Shown: in pieces, positions 22,691 through 34,168 of the stretch
Layout: the number at the start of each line of letters is the position of its first letter
Position numbering within the stretch: position 1 is the first letter of the stretch
Assembly (NCBI GenBank): GCA_037127315.1
Contig: JBBBDQ010000230.1
Coordinates: 216,001 to 280,000 of the forward strand
DNA length: 64,000 nt
Direction of reading: 5' to 3'
Source of the DNA: Ascarosepion bandense
Taxonomy: Eukaryota > Mollusca > Cephalopoda > Sepiida > Sepiidae
Notes under the pieces: generated by a model
The model's input: only the letters and a program-made list of their open reading frames with translations
What the model was told of the DNA's origin: nothing
Databases searched by the model: none
Position numbers and translations under genes: made by a program

Positions 22691-23760
22691 ACGTGTACTC
22701 TTGCCGTTACAAAAGATACTTGATGAATGTTCACATCCTTGAGTCGCTCCCCAAAATATCCGACTTCATCTACCATGCTCTAACTTCAGAAGAGTTAGAT
22801 AAGACTAAAAATAAAGTATTGCTGTCGTATCTGTGCTTGAATTAAATATTACTCACTTTCCAGACCAACACCAGCTTATGTGGCCTTGTGGGCGAATAAT
22901 TCTTATCTCGCCTGCGATGTTTATCCCGTAGACAGAACGCTGCTAACCTCTTATTAATTTGTTGCTGTTACTATGGCTGATATTCCAACGAGCTTTACCA
23001 GCTCAGAAATTTATTCCTAGGACCAAACATATTATGTTCATGGTAGAAAACATCCCTATTCCCTTGGTGTTACTTCTATTAGGAGTAAATTCTACTATGG
23101 GTAAATAGCAGACTGTCTGGGTCGTATGATGTTCGGTGGTGAACGTTTTTAGAGGTCAGTTCTCAATTCGTCACATGTGAAGGCTCATTTGGAAGCCTTG
23201 TGTCATATTGTGCATTCAGCTCTCCTAAAAAGTGTGATTGCCTTTTTTTACACAAAACGTTTTGATATTATAAAAAAAGTTGATATGTGCAGGTTGTCTT
23301 CTAAATAACTGAGTTGTGCGACACTCATACATCTAAAACAACGGAAAGGTAAATCCCAAAGATCCGATCATGATTAATATTAATATTTTGATATTAAAAA
23401 ATGATCCAGGTGGAGGGCTCGATGTAATTAATATTTAAATTACAGAGCCAATTATAAAATAAAATAAATTTCGAAGTTCAAAACCGTTGTATGATCATTT
23501 CTACATGAAATCCCTACGAGAGATTTCACATATCATGGCCAACTTTTATACTCAAAATAAAACAAGATATTACCGGCAGAAGTTCAAAATTTAAATAAGT
23601 ATACATACGTGTATGCACGCAGATACACAGCGATATATTATGTACATCTGAAGATTGCGTGGTGCATAAAACACCGAGTCTTGCATCAAACGTAGGATAA
23701 TATGCATACATTTATTCTGCGCTTAATATATTGCTTAATGGTTCATGTTTATCATTTTAA
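22691..23760. other. No gene recognised
   Basis: Unassigned AT-rich sequence. The frame at 23526-23711 has no recognisable motif. Confidence 0.45.
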
Positions 23761-23767
23761 GTGTTTC

Positions 23768-23769
23768 TA

Positions 23770-23816
<47 letters not shown>

Positions 23817-23999
23817 AAGGTGTATACTGGATAGTTAAGCTCTCAAAAACAGAGGACTTTTTCAAAAAAAAAAAAAAAGAGAAATCTAATTTATTCCTTT
23901 GTGTAGATTATATCCAAATAGATCATACTGAGCACTTTTAGCACCGCACGCAAACATACATACACACACACACAAAGCAACTGCACAAATACTCATGCA

Positions 24000-24060
<61 letters not shown>
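23768..24060. repeat. (CTAT)n, poly-A, (TA)n(GA)n microsatellites
   Basis: (CTAT)n at 23768-23815, A15 at 23864-23878, and (TA)n(GA)n at 24003-24061. Confidence 0.9.
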
Positions 24061-24064
<4 letters not shown>

Positions 24065-24400
24065 GCAAAAGTAAATATAAATTAAAAACAAAATGTTCGC
24101 AGGAAAACTATTGATTGTACAAACATATGAATAAGACCATCGATAATGGTATCCTGGAAGACAGACAGAAATAAATATATAGTTAAGAGAGGAAAGGAAC
24201 AGATGATCAGGCTTAGACACTCTATAACAGTTATGGCTAAGAGGCAATCGACAATTTATTGCAACAAGAAATCCTGACGTAGCAATAAGTGATGTTCTTA
24301 GTCTAGACCGATATATCTTAGGTTTTGGACAGTGGTCATCACATAAATTGTGCACATTTTTGTCACTACATATGGAACTAAGGCAAACAATATTCTCATT

Positions 24401-24452
<52 letters not shown>

Positions 24453-24574
24453 TTGCGCAAATTAATTGAAATGACTGCTTTTGTTTTCTTTCCTTTAACA
24501 TACTGTAAGTTCTAGATCTACTAGAGTGACAGTGTGTAGTCGATTCCTATCTTTCCTAGGATTAGCTCTTTTCA
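24061..24574. other. No gene; (TA)n at 24406-24448
   Basis: The minus-strand frame here begins in the (TA)n tract and shows no motif. Confidence 0.5.
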
Positions 24575-24575
24575 A

Positions 24576-24935
24576 GTGGTATGCAGTAATATGAAACTAT
24601 TTTCGCGGTGTATGAATAATTTTTGTTTGGTCTCGAAATATATTGTGTCATCTGTGATTGAATCAGATTTTTATTAAACCCATACATTATTGTCTCGAAT
24701 GTTGATTAGTTGTTCTACGGTCATTTTCTGCGATGGATCTTACTCCTAGAAAGCGGAAGAAATTGTAACGAACACATTGGCAAGCCTCACAGAGAGCTCG
24801 CGAATATTGTTGGCGTCATCCATTCAACTGTCAGTCTTGTCATCGAAGAGAAGTTACAAACTGTATCCATCAGTCCAAAACGTAAAGAAAAATTGGATCG
24901 AAAATAAAAGATCAACGCCATGAGACAAGGTATAA
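24576..24935 (+). pseudogene. Tc1-like transposase N-terminus with terminal sequence
   Basis: From about 24580 the terminal block cagtaatatgaaactatttt is shared with 19500-19616. Then 24770-24907 encodes HRELANIVGVIHSTVSLVIE and VSISPKRKEKLDRK, the paired-type helix-turn-helix and basic linker of Tc1-like transposases. A stop and truncation follow at about 24935. The catalytic DDE part is absent. Confidence 0.65.
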
Positions 24936-24998
24936 GTGATCAGGGTGCTATGTCGCCAAGTATAAATGAATAACTCAACAACAGAATCAGAATATGAG

Positions 24999-25749
24999 TT
25001 GTATTCCGCGGAAAGACGGTTAGTGATTAGTAATATTTACAATAGAAAGATACAAGAGTCCAATCCGTCGTAAGACGTGTGTATACGTGATTACTTCCGG
25101 TACGCCACCGGAAGTGTGACTAACTCTTCACTGACTCGCACTGACTCTTCAGTAACTGATTAGAGACTCTCAAGTGACTCTCTACGACTCATTAATTAGT
25201 CGTCCCTCCCAGTAAGGGCAAGATATGACACATGGTCAGTTTATATCTGGGATTTCCGGGCTATATGGCCCGGCCAAAAAATGTCTGCCTATTTTTGCCC
25301 AGTCGTGCTTCTATCCTTCGGCGGAACCACGACTGGGTTATTATCTGCTCGGAAGCAGAGTGCACCCTCTACCGGAAGGCAGAGAGCTGACAGTGTCGTA
25401 GAGTCGTCAGTCTAGTGACTATGTACGACTGTATTTACTAGCCTTCCCACGTAGGCTGGATGTGACACATGGTCATTTTATAGTGGGTATTCCCGGCCAT
25501 ATAGCCGGGCCAAAAAATGTCTGTCTATTTTTCCCCAGTCGTGGTTCTACCCTTCGGCGGAACCACGACTGGGTTAATGCCCTCTGCTCGGAAGCAGAGA
25601 GCGCCCTCTACCCGAAGGCAGAGGGCTGACAGTGTCGTAGAGTCGTCAGTCTAGTGACTCTCTACGACCCCCTTGTAGAGAATCCACCATTGCTATATAT
25701 AGCAATGGGAACAGTCCATTTGTAGTCAAATAGGAGCGGCGCCCTAACA
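24999..25749 (+). repeat. Hairpin-rich LTR-like repeat with two 237-bp units
   Basis: Two tandem units (gacacatggtca at 25227 and 25464). Each consists of consecutive hairpins: gccatatag-type (25490-25510), a perfect 14-bp stem 25534-25547/25560-25573, an 18-nt hairpin at 25582-25599 and a stem 25634-25644/25656-25668 with a 2-nt bulge. A shared tail has ttgctatatatagcaa at about 25690 and ends cggcgccctaaca at 25749, exactly where the copy at 33257 ends. A TG start, CA end and TATA-like box would fit an LTR, but no internal retroelement region is attached. Confidence 0.6.
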
Positions 25750-25909
25750 AATGTCAATTGTTATCTACTGTCTCCTTAATTTCTCTTCTTTTATTTATTC
25801 TGTCTCCTTAACAATGTGTTACTTTTCTCATTTTCTCACAATCACTAATCCCTTTTGTAGCTTTATTGTCTTGTGTGCGGTGAAATGATTTAAAAAAAGA
25901 ATTTAAAAA

Positions 25910-26215
25910 ATTTATGAGCATTGTTACATCACAATAAGATTTATATCTAAAAACGTATTAATCATGATAAAAATTCTCCTCTTCGTATTCAATACAAGGC
26001 TGAACCCCATCAGCATCACTTTTACTATTTGAGACATTTCTTCGTTAATTTCATAACATTTGTTAGAAATTATACGTTTTAATTCAGTAATTGTTTTGAT
26101 TTTGAGCCTGTCAGCAAGGTCTTTCTGTAAACTCAACAGAAAAAAGTCTGGTAGAGTTAGGTCTGGTGATCGTGATGGTCACTCTGTTGCTTACTGTCGT
26201 TCTCCCACCTAAGTT
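25910..26215 (-). pseudogene. mariner-like transposase C-terminal fragment
   Basis: The minus strand encodes PSRSPDLTLPDFF at about 26180-26150, the box that holds the third catalytic Asp in mariner-type DDE/D enzymes. It is followed by LQKDLADRLKIKTITELKRI and NEEMSQIV, the usual tail helix. It lacks the upstream part and has a stop before PSRSPD. It is a different lineage from the mariner at 3 kb. Confidence 0.7.
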
Positions 26216-26439
26216 CAAAATTAAGATTTAACCCCTCCCGAACGCGGAAGTGATCAATAAACTTCAACCATTTTCAAATACTGTATTATATTTTTGTTCA
26301 ATAAAATTTAAAAAATAAAAAAGAGCGATATTTTTGGATCGTTTCATTCGAAGAAAACCTCATAATAATTCTTGTAGAGGCCTTTGTTCTAGTGTAATGT
26401 TTAAACTCTTGCCGCGATTGATTAATGACGACTGAGTAG

Positions 26440-27032
26440 TAAATTCAATAACCACTAAGTGATCTATATTTTCGGCCAGTCCCTTATGCTCATTTATAAA
26501 TGTAACATTCGTCCATGCATTGAATACCGTTGCCATATCTGGTTGGGTGTCCCTGCTATTAAACTCGAGGTTTTCGATAGAATCCAAAAGCGGATCTGCA
26601 ATGTAATCGGTCCTGACTTGGCATCTCGACTTATTTTCTCAGCCACGTGATGTGACTTCCGCTCTGTCTTTACTACAAATATTTCCATAGCAACTGATAA
26701 GCTTTTTTTTTCTTGGAATTTAAGCGTGATGCTATATTATAATCTAGGTGTAACTTTCTTACCTTTGAATTAGTTAAATGTAACTCCGCTTCTACTTTGA
26801 TAGTTTCTTTTCTCGCACTTCTGCGCCTGTTGCGCTCCTTTCATTTTACTTGATACCCTATTAGATACAGTCCCCAAAAGTGTAAATGCAAAGTCAATGT
26901 CTATATTCTATATATTTGAATTTCTTCCATACTTTAAACCTTTTTTCGACACTTTCTGTACTCTGTTTTATTCTCACTGTGCATTTATGGCAATACTGCT
27001 ATGCTTGGTGGGAAATTATTGAAAAAAAGTTT
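26440..27032 (+). pseudogene. LINE-J ORF2 end, 3' UTR and tail
   Basis: Plus strand: CNIRPCIEYRCHIW (26497), FDRIQKRICNVIGPDLASRL, then eroded FTVK-region text and a 3' UTR. The tail at 26985-27032 reads gtgcatttatggcaatact, tgcttggtgggaaattatt, then A-rich. Confidence 0.75.
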
Positions 27033-27301
27033 CTCTAAGCTACGCTTAGGAATATAATGCTACTTGAACCTTTGTCAGTGCTGTACTTACTACGTGCTTT
27101 GCGCCTTACCACTACCTAAAATAAATCAAAGACCATTCCGTTTTAACTGCGAGGAAAGATATATCGAAAAGGCTGTTTGATTTTATCAATAAAAAAAGGC
27201 GTTCATCATACTGATTAAAATAAATAAACTATATTTTGGATTGAGCGACGAATACTAGATATTTTTTCAAGTTAATATGGCATTAATATATATATATATT
27301 T

Positions 27302-27680
27302 TTAATCATCTCACCCCAAGCAAGGCATTCCACTGCCACTATTGCGCATGGGGCTACAGAGGGGAAGGTAAAGAGAAGGAGTGGTTAGACATAGGGAATG
27401 TCAGGAGGAAGGTGACAGATGAGTAAGGATACCGAGGATGAGGGTTGGGCAGATGGGAAGAGTGTTTGATAGAATGGGAGAAGGCTAGTGTGTTAGGAGG
27501 TGTCTATTGACCTTACATTTAAACTCCTGGAGATTGTAGCCGTCGGGGAAGCAATCGTTTGGAAGGGAATTCCACAGTCGGGAAGTGCAAGGAAAGAAAC
27601 TGTTGGAGTAGAAGTTGCGGTTGCATTTTATCAGTTTCACTGTAAAAGGGTGAGATCTAGTTGCTAATCTATTTTTTTTT
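27302..27680 (-). pseudogene. LINE-J 3' end
   Basis: Tail at 27302-27355 (caccccaagcaaggcattcc). The minus strand encodes RLATRSHPFTVKLIKCNRNF and LWNSLPNDCFPDGYNLQEFK, the C-terminus of ORF2. It is truncated at 27670 by a T run. Confidence 0.85.
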
Positions 27681-28312
27681 TCATAATTTTTCATAATTTG
27701 GGTTCGTTATATTTACTTCCACGCAAATGCTATTGGGACAGATATTAAAAAAAAATTTCCTCGATCTGTGGATTAATTAATTAGACTTGTATCACTAAAC
27801 TATTTCTATTTAAAATTACATTCCTACAATCATAATAAAAAATGGCTTGGTAAGATCTATAAAACAAATAAATCAATCAAATAACATTTTCTGGATTATT
27901 TGCAGCAAAAAATATTTTTTGGATGGTATAATTTGTATAACTTTTTTCAATAAATAAACATTGAATGAGAGAACGCGACGATAAAAAAAGCAATAATACT
28001 ATCAGATGCTTAGTTTCTGTTTCATTGAAAGGTAAGTGAAGAAGAAGGAACTCACGGAAATAGAAAGAAACAGCAAATAAAGAAAGAAAGAAAGAAAAAA
28101 GAAAGAAAGAAAGAAAGGGCTGATAAAGAAATAATAATGCTATCAGGTATTTGATGTCTGCTTCAGTGAAAAGAAAGAAAGAAAGAAAGAAGAACTGGAA
28201 ATCAAAAATAGGAAAATAAATAGAGAACAAACGACAGAAAAAAAGAATAAGTGGAAATGAGAATCTTGTAAAATTTAAATATTTTTATTTGTCGGTTTTT
28301 AACTGTTAAATA
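27681..28312. other. No gene; (AAAG)n tracts
   Basis: (GAAA)n tracts at 28078-28118 and 28170-28190. The frame at 27877-28230 is low complexity. The segments with tatcagatgcttagtttctgtttca (28000) and tatcaggtatttgatgtctgcttca (28141) look like a local duplication of about 140 bp. Confidence 0.5.
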
Positions 28313-28596
28313 ATGTCTCGGAACAAGAAATCGGGGAGCCGAGTTCGATTTCCAGTTGAATCCATTGCATTCACTTACGCACAAATACCCTTGGGAAAGG
28401 TATTAATCCGTCTCTTCCATCCAGTTATGTGTTAAATAACAGGACAGATTGGGTTCTATAGCCTTGGTTAGCAACCAGTCTACCGCAGAAAGTAATAGCA
28501 ACCTACTGCAGGATAATCCTCTGCCCAGTCAGTCATGTCTCTTTCGAGACATGATCGCCCAAGCGTGTTTCACGTATGGCACTTAACTGACTGAAG
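28313..28596 (+). repeat. SINE S1, head truncated by about 35 bp
   Basis: Begins at the ggaacaagaaatcggggagccgag block. The B box is gagttcgatttcc, and all later landmarks are present to cacttaactgactga. Confidence 0.9.
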
Positions 28597-28730
28597 CTAT
28601 TCACACGTCTATATGTTATAATGTTTTGTTTTTTTACTACTTAAGTGCGAATATATAAATATAAAACGAACCAATGGGTTAAAATTACAGAACACGCAAT
28701 GTCTTTATTCAATTATTAACATACAAGATA

Positions 28731-28872
28731 TAGTCAGTCAAATAACATAAGTAATACAGACTTGAGCGATCATGTTGCGAAAGAGACATGACAGACTTGG
28801 CAGAAGATTATATCGCAGTAGGTTGCCATTACTTTCTGCGGTAGACTGGTAGCCAAAGCTATTGAACTTGTG
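28731..28872 (-). repeat. SINE S1, tail half
   Basis: Reverse copy with tcagtca, gagacatgac, agtaggttgccattactttctgcggtagactgg. It stops at about 28872. Confidence 0.8.
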
Positions 28873-29593
28873 GTGATACCGAGCAAAAGCGAGGGACCGG
28901 ATGTTTGCTTTATAACGACCAGAAAGCAAATGACCAAAACTCATCGGTGCGCATCCGAGTTCGCGCAGATGTTCCGGTTGGAAAATAAAAATTAATCAAA
29001 TATCAAATTTCCATTTCGCGAGCCTACGCGAATTTTATTTACCAGCCAATGTGAAGACCAGAATCAAATTCAAGTCTGAAATCCCAAACGAGCTGCTTTT
29101 GATCGAAAAAGCAGATATAAAAAGCCGAGACAGAAAGCACCCAGCAGGCAGACCCAAGAAGAAGAGTGTAATCAATATCCCCTTGACCAAGTCAAGCGGC
29201 TACTAAGTTCACCTCCCTTCACCTCTCCTTACTTTCTTCCCTGCCTCAAAAGTACTTACTGACTTAAGGAGTGAATACATCAAAGACATTCCTTACAACG
29301 CACCCAAATTCCTAAGCCTTAAATCTCTTTCAGCTTATTATTTGTCATGAAATTTTAACCTCCGTTGGACCTATATTCAAGTATTGCTTTAATTGTAGAA
29401 CATTAATTGAGATGTGTATATTTAAAATGTTCTACTGAAATTGCCTTTCTTGGTTTTATAATCAGTGGGCTGTCTACCACAAGGCCAAATTCCGTTAACC
29501 TGCAACGGTATACAATTACCCTTCAATACAAACGGAATCCCACAACCAGAAAAAGAATAGATAAGCAACCCACTATAAACTCAATCTGTTCTA
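28873..29593. other. No gene recognised
   Basis: Unassigned. The frame at 29407-29601 runs into the SINE that follows. Confidence 0.45.
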
Positions 29594-29745
29594 TTATATA
29601 ACCCATAACTGAAGAGGAGAGTCGGATTAATACCTTTCTAAGGGTATTTGCGCCTAAGTGAATGCAATGAATTCAACTGGAATTCGAACTCGGCTTCCCG
29701 ATTTCTTGTTCCTAGCCGATATCCACTGCATCACAACGCACATAT
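29594..29745 (-). repeat. SINE S1, head half
   Basis: Reverse copy from the cataactg region to the tRNA-like head (gatatccactgcatcacaac), with B box ggaattcgaactcgg at about 29680. Confidence 0.85.
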
Positions 29746-30053
29746 AACCCATCAGAAAATTCAAATAGACGTTTATATTGGCCTTACAAACACAAATACA
29801 CTAAATTTTCAAATTCTACATGCCCAATGACATGACGCCTTTCACGGTACAATTAACCCTATCTTAGTCACACAAGGTGTTTGTTACCCAAATATCTCTA
29901 ACCTACTCGTACTTCCTTTCTTTTGTTTCCGCCAAGTACTCACCTGACTCAGTGAGGGTATTTACCATGCGATGTGGCGCGGTTGTAGCTCAGTTGTGGA
30001 AAGTAAGCGTAGTCTATCCCTTTTCGGAAATCTCAGGGGACTAACACAGGTTT
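29746..30053. other. No gene; tRNA-like A-box sequence at 29982
   Basis: gcgcggttgtagctcagttg at 29979 looks like the 5' part of a tRNA, but no anticodon arm or B box follows. It is probably a SINE scrap. Confidence 0.4.
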
Positions 30054-30560
30054 AGAGACCTACTTTACTTACTTTCAAAACTAAGCACTTCTAATATGAT
30101 TTCAAGACGAAACTAGGAACATTGAAAGTTCCCTAAAGTAGTAATCGAAATCCCTTGGTTATCAGTGGGATATTGCTCGTAATTTAATATTTTCTTTTTC
30201 TTTTAAATTTATATTATAGATTAGAGACCTACTTTACTTACTTTCAAAACTAAGCACTTCTAATATGATTTCAAGACGAAACTAGGAACATTGAAAGTTT
30301 CTTAAAGTAGTAATCGAAATCCCTTGGTTATCAGTGGGATATTGCTCGTAATTTAATATTTTCTTTTTCTTTTAAATTTATATTATAGATTAGAGACCTA
30401 CTTTACTTACTTTCAAAACTAAGCACTTCTAATATCATTTCAAGACGAAACTAGGAACATTGAAAGTTCCTTAAATTAGTAATCGAAATCCCCTGGTTAT
30501 CAGTGGGATATTGCTCGTAATTTAATATTTTCTTTTTCTTTTAAATTTATATTATAGATT
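30054..30560. repeat. 169-bp tandem repeat, 3 units
   Basis: agagacctactttacttact begins at 30054, 30223 and 30392. The units differ at only a few positions by eye, which implies recent expansion. Each unit contains gttatcagtgggatattgct and a T-rich end. Confidence 0.95.
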
Positions 30561-32842
30561 TAGAATAACCATTAGCTGGTTGTCGCAATTTGTCTATCAA
30601 AAATGAAAATATGGCGCGGTCGTATATTTAATATTGTAAACAAACCCATAAGTTTAGAATTTAGTCATGACTGTGCCGAACAATTCAATCCAATTAAAAT
30701 GATGTTAGAACGGTTTATTCCACAAAAGTAAACAAACACATCCTTTTCCCTAAAAGTAAACATTATCGTTTTTGGATAGATTTCTATTTTTAATTTGACA
30801 AATATTACTGTTATTTGTTTTCCTAAAAAGAAAACTAATATGAAGAATGCGTCTAATTTCGGCACAGTTTTGCCTCTGGAAGAAATATGATCTTTTTAAT
30901 AATTTTATATTAATATTAATATTAGATTCTATTTTATTAAGACAATTTTGTATGATTTAAAGTTTTTAAAGCTCATTTCTTTCGTATATTCTATATTGAT
31001 AACATTAATTTTGAATTAGACTTTTCAAAACTCAGTAACTTCTGCTAATATTTATTTGTTTGAATTCTTCCTCGAAAAAAAAAAGAACTTTTCCCTTGAA
31101 AAATATAAACCATGTAGTTATATTTGATAAATATATACTAATAATTTCCTGTTATTCTGAGTCACGTATTTCGCAAATACGAAGATATTAATAAAATCTA
31201 AAAGAATAGATAAATGCTTAAGTTTACCAGTTTTCTTGAAAATAAAATGGAGTGACTAGACGGAGGCGTTTCTTCTGAAGAAAAATATTATAGGCAATTT
31301 TCTCAGATAATTTTTATCGCGTTTCAGGTTCTGTAGGTAAGATTCCAAGATGTGGTTCCGTTAGCAACCGGAACACTTCTTTTCGGAAGGAATAAAGAAA
31401 CTGTTTGAACAACACCAGAAGGACATCACCGTGCAGAAGAAGTCGAGAAGTGATAGATGCATTTGTTATTCATCTGTGAAAATAGAGATTTTGTATAGAT
31501 ATTGAGTTTACTTTCTGATTTATTTACATAAATGGTTCAATACCCGAGTCGCCATAAGTGTTTCTCAACCTATGACCGCATGACCAAAAATGATCATGAC
31601 AAATTTAAGGTGGACTAGAGAAATTTGATAATAGGACATATTCTATGAAAACTGAAATAATTTATAATTTCATAAGTGATAGAAAGATTATGGTTTTAAG
31701 TAGACTATGACCTAATACATTTTGGGAACAACTGGTCTAGAGTACCGTAGGGAATAAACCCATTAGCGTATTTTCCGAAATCAAAGAGGTGCATGGCTGT
31801 ATGATATGAATTATTCTTGCGTTTGTTCGAAGCATTGTATTAAGTCTGTAGAGTTAATTATTTTCTGTTACGCCTCGAAATAATAGGTGCCAGTTGTTTT
31901 CTTTGAAACTACATCCCGGGTGGAATTGTTTTTGAAGTTACATTCCAGCTTTTTCCTAAAGAAACAAGATCTATAAGGAAGTAGGAAGTTTGAATTCATA
32001 GTTTTCTTTTTCATAAACTGGTTGTCAATCAAGTTTATATGACCCAATCCCATGGCTATAAGAATACCTATTTTCGATTTTTATAAGCTATTATAAAAGA
32101 GAATGCTTATATTTTAAATTATTAATAATTTAATAAATAATCCTAATTAAAAAATAAGTTTTTTCTAGCTTGCAGAGAAAATAAAGCAACAGCCGGAATT
32201 TTTTTTTTCACAACTAATTGTGGAAATATCCGAGTACCTCGTCCTATGAACTAATTGTATCCTTTTCCGGAAGTAATATTCACAAGCAATCGTCAGAACT
32301 TCCGAGCTTCATCCGCTTCGAAAACAATTTTGTCGAAAACCTTGCGGCCATTGTAATTGATGAAGACCATTACGAGGAGACACACTTTAAGCAGACGCTA
32401 TCATACATATTTGTCCGAACATCCTTCCTGTATTTTTCACGTTCTTTTATTTTCCTTTTCAATCTCTTTTGGCTTATAGCCGACATAAGATTCAATATTT
32501 GGCAGGTCGCCATCTTCTATCAAGTGTCAGAAGGAAGGACAAAAACGTGAAAAAAAAGTCTCTAATCAAGGATATATTTAGAATTGCTTGATACGGCCAA
32601 CACGTATTTGAGATAAATAATATTAACGTGTTTTTTAGTGGGGATGTAGACGATAATAAAAAAAAGAGGAAAAGTATAATAAAAATATAAAACGAAGAAA
32701 AAAGTAAAAACAAAAACGGAAAATATAACACTCGGTAAGATGTATCAAAATGTGAAATTTCATATGTCTATTGCCGAAACGAAATAAATGAAAAACAAAA
32801 TTCGTTTTATCTGAAAATCAAAGCTGTTTTAAAATATTAGTC
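30561..32842. other. No gene recognised; one unexplained frame at 32218-32550
   Basis: AT-rich. The 110-residue frame at 32218-32550 has a mixed-composition first half and a hydrophobic stretch near residues 65-90. I see no family motif and no clear splice context, so I do not call it a gene. Confidence 0.4.
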
Positions 32843-32872
32843 AGTCAGTTAAGTGCCATACGTGATATACAA
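32843..32872 (-). repeat. SINE S1 terminal scrap
   Basis: tcagtcagttaagtgccata plus a few bases: the 3' end of SINE S1 in reverse. It directly precedes the hairpin repeat. Confidence 0.7.
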
Positions 32873-32892
32873 AGGCGTTTCTTCTGAAGAGT

Positions 32893-33257
32893 GCTGACAG
32901 TGTCGTAGAGTCGTCAGTCTAGTGACTCTGTGCGACTGTATTTACTAGCCTTCCAACGCAAGGCTGGATGTGACACATGGTTATTTTATTGTGGGTATTC
33001 CCGGCCATATAGCCGGGCCAAAAAATATCTGTCTATTTTTCCCCAGTCGTGGTTCTACCCTTCGGCGGAACGACGACTGGGTTATTGCTCTCTGCTCGGA
33101 AGCAGAGAGCGCCCTCTACTCGAAGGCAGAGAGCTGACAGTGTCGTAGAGTCGTCAGTCTAGTGACTCTGTGGAACTCTCTTGTAGAGAATCCATCATTG
33201 CTATATATAGCAATGGGAACAGTCCATTTGTAGTCAAATAGGAGCGGCGCCCTAACA
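32893..33257 (+). repeat. Hairpin-rich LTR-like repeat, second copy
   Basis: About one and a half units, very similar to 25394-25749. It has the same hairpins, the same ttgctatatatagcaa at about 33198 and the same end ggcgccctaaca. It begins abruptly at gctgacagtgtcg. Confidence 0.8.
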
Positions 33258-33313
33258 CAGGGATAGTGTCAAAGATCCCAGGAAGACATTTTCTTTCCTT
33301 TCAATTAATTAAA

Positions 33314-33319
<6 letters not shown>

Positions 33320-33387
<68 letters not shown>

Positions 33388-33480
33388 GTGTGTGTGCGTG
33401 CGTGTGTGTGTATTTGTGTGTGTGCATGTGTGTGTGTGAGAGAGAGAGAGAAAGATAGAGAGAGAAAGAGAGAGAGAGAG
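33320..33480. repeat. (TA)n(GT)n(GA)n microsatellite
   Basis: Compound dinucleotide array. The minus-strand frame over it is an artefact. Confidence 0.95.
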
Positions 33481-33487
33481 TGTTAAA

Positions 33488-33880
33488 ATATTAGGTCGGT
33501 GCTCTGCTATCAATATCGAGGTTCTCGACAAAATCAAAACGAGAATCTGCAAGGTAATCGGCCCTGACTTGGGATCTCAACTTCAGTCATTTTCTCACCG
33601 ACGTGCCATGGCTTCCCTCTATCTTTTCTACAAATATTTTCATGCCAGCTGCACTGATGATGTTGTTTCCCATGTGCCCCGACCGCGTGAATTCAACCGT
33701 GTTACAAAATTGTCATTTAGGTCAAACCATTTTACCGTTTAAATATTTAAATGTAACCACTTCAATTCCAACAGTTTCGTTTCTCGCATTTTCTACCTGT
33801 GAGATGTCCTTCCGTTTGTTTCCCTGATAGATACAATCTGCAAATATTTAACTGCAATTTTATTTGCAATCTTCTATTTT
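33488..33880 (+). pseudogene. LINE-J ORF2 3' fragment
   Basis: Plus strand, 3' part of ORF2 with shifts: DKIKTRICKVIGPDLGSQL at about 33530, SHFLTDVPWLPSIF, FTNIF-region and HFTV-region text, then cccctgatagatacaatctgc-like sequence. The next LINE-J copy faces it tail to tail. Confidence 0.7.
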
Positions 33881-33892
33881 CTTGAATTTTTG

Positions 33893-34168
33893 AATCATTT
33901 CACCCCAAGCAAGGCATTCCACTGCTACTATAGCGCGAAGGGTTACATAGGAGAAGGTGCTGAGAGAGTGACTGAATATAGGAAATGTCAGAAGGAGGGT
34001 GATAGACGAGTAAGGAGGTACATAGGAAGAGTGTTTGAGAGAATGCGTGCGCGTTAGTGTGTTTGGAGGTGTCTATTGACCTTACATTTAAACTACTGGA
34101 GATTGTAGCTGTCAGGGAAGCAAGTATGCGGAAGGGAATTCCACAGGCGGGAAGTGCGAGAAAAGATG
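33893..34168 (-). mobile_element. LINE-J 3' end
   Basis: Tail at 33893-33950 (tcaccccaagcaaggcattc), followed by sequence close to 27302-27600. It is truncated at about 34168. Confidence 0.8.

Noticed and set aside
29979..30030. tRNA gene candidate (tagctcagttg)
   Set aside because: No B box, acceptor pairing or anticodon arm follows.
30054..30560. CRISPR-like regular repeat
   Set aside because: Units are directly adjacent 169-bp tandem copies without unique spacers, in a eukaryotic setting.
32218..32550. Possible host exon of 110 residues
   Set aside because: No domain, no clear splice sites, AT-rich setting. It cannot be separated from chance.
31262..32890. aggcgtttcttctgaaga present at 31265 and 32875
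   Set aside because: 18 bp shared once, with no extension. Chance or a minor repeat scrap.
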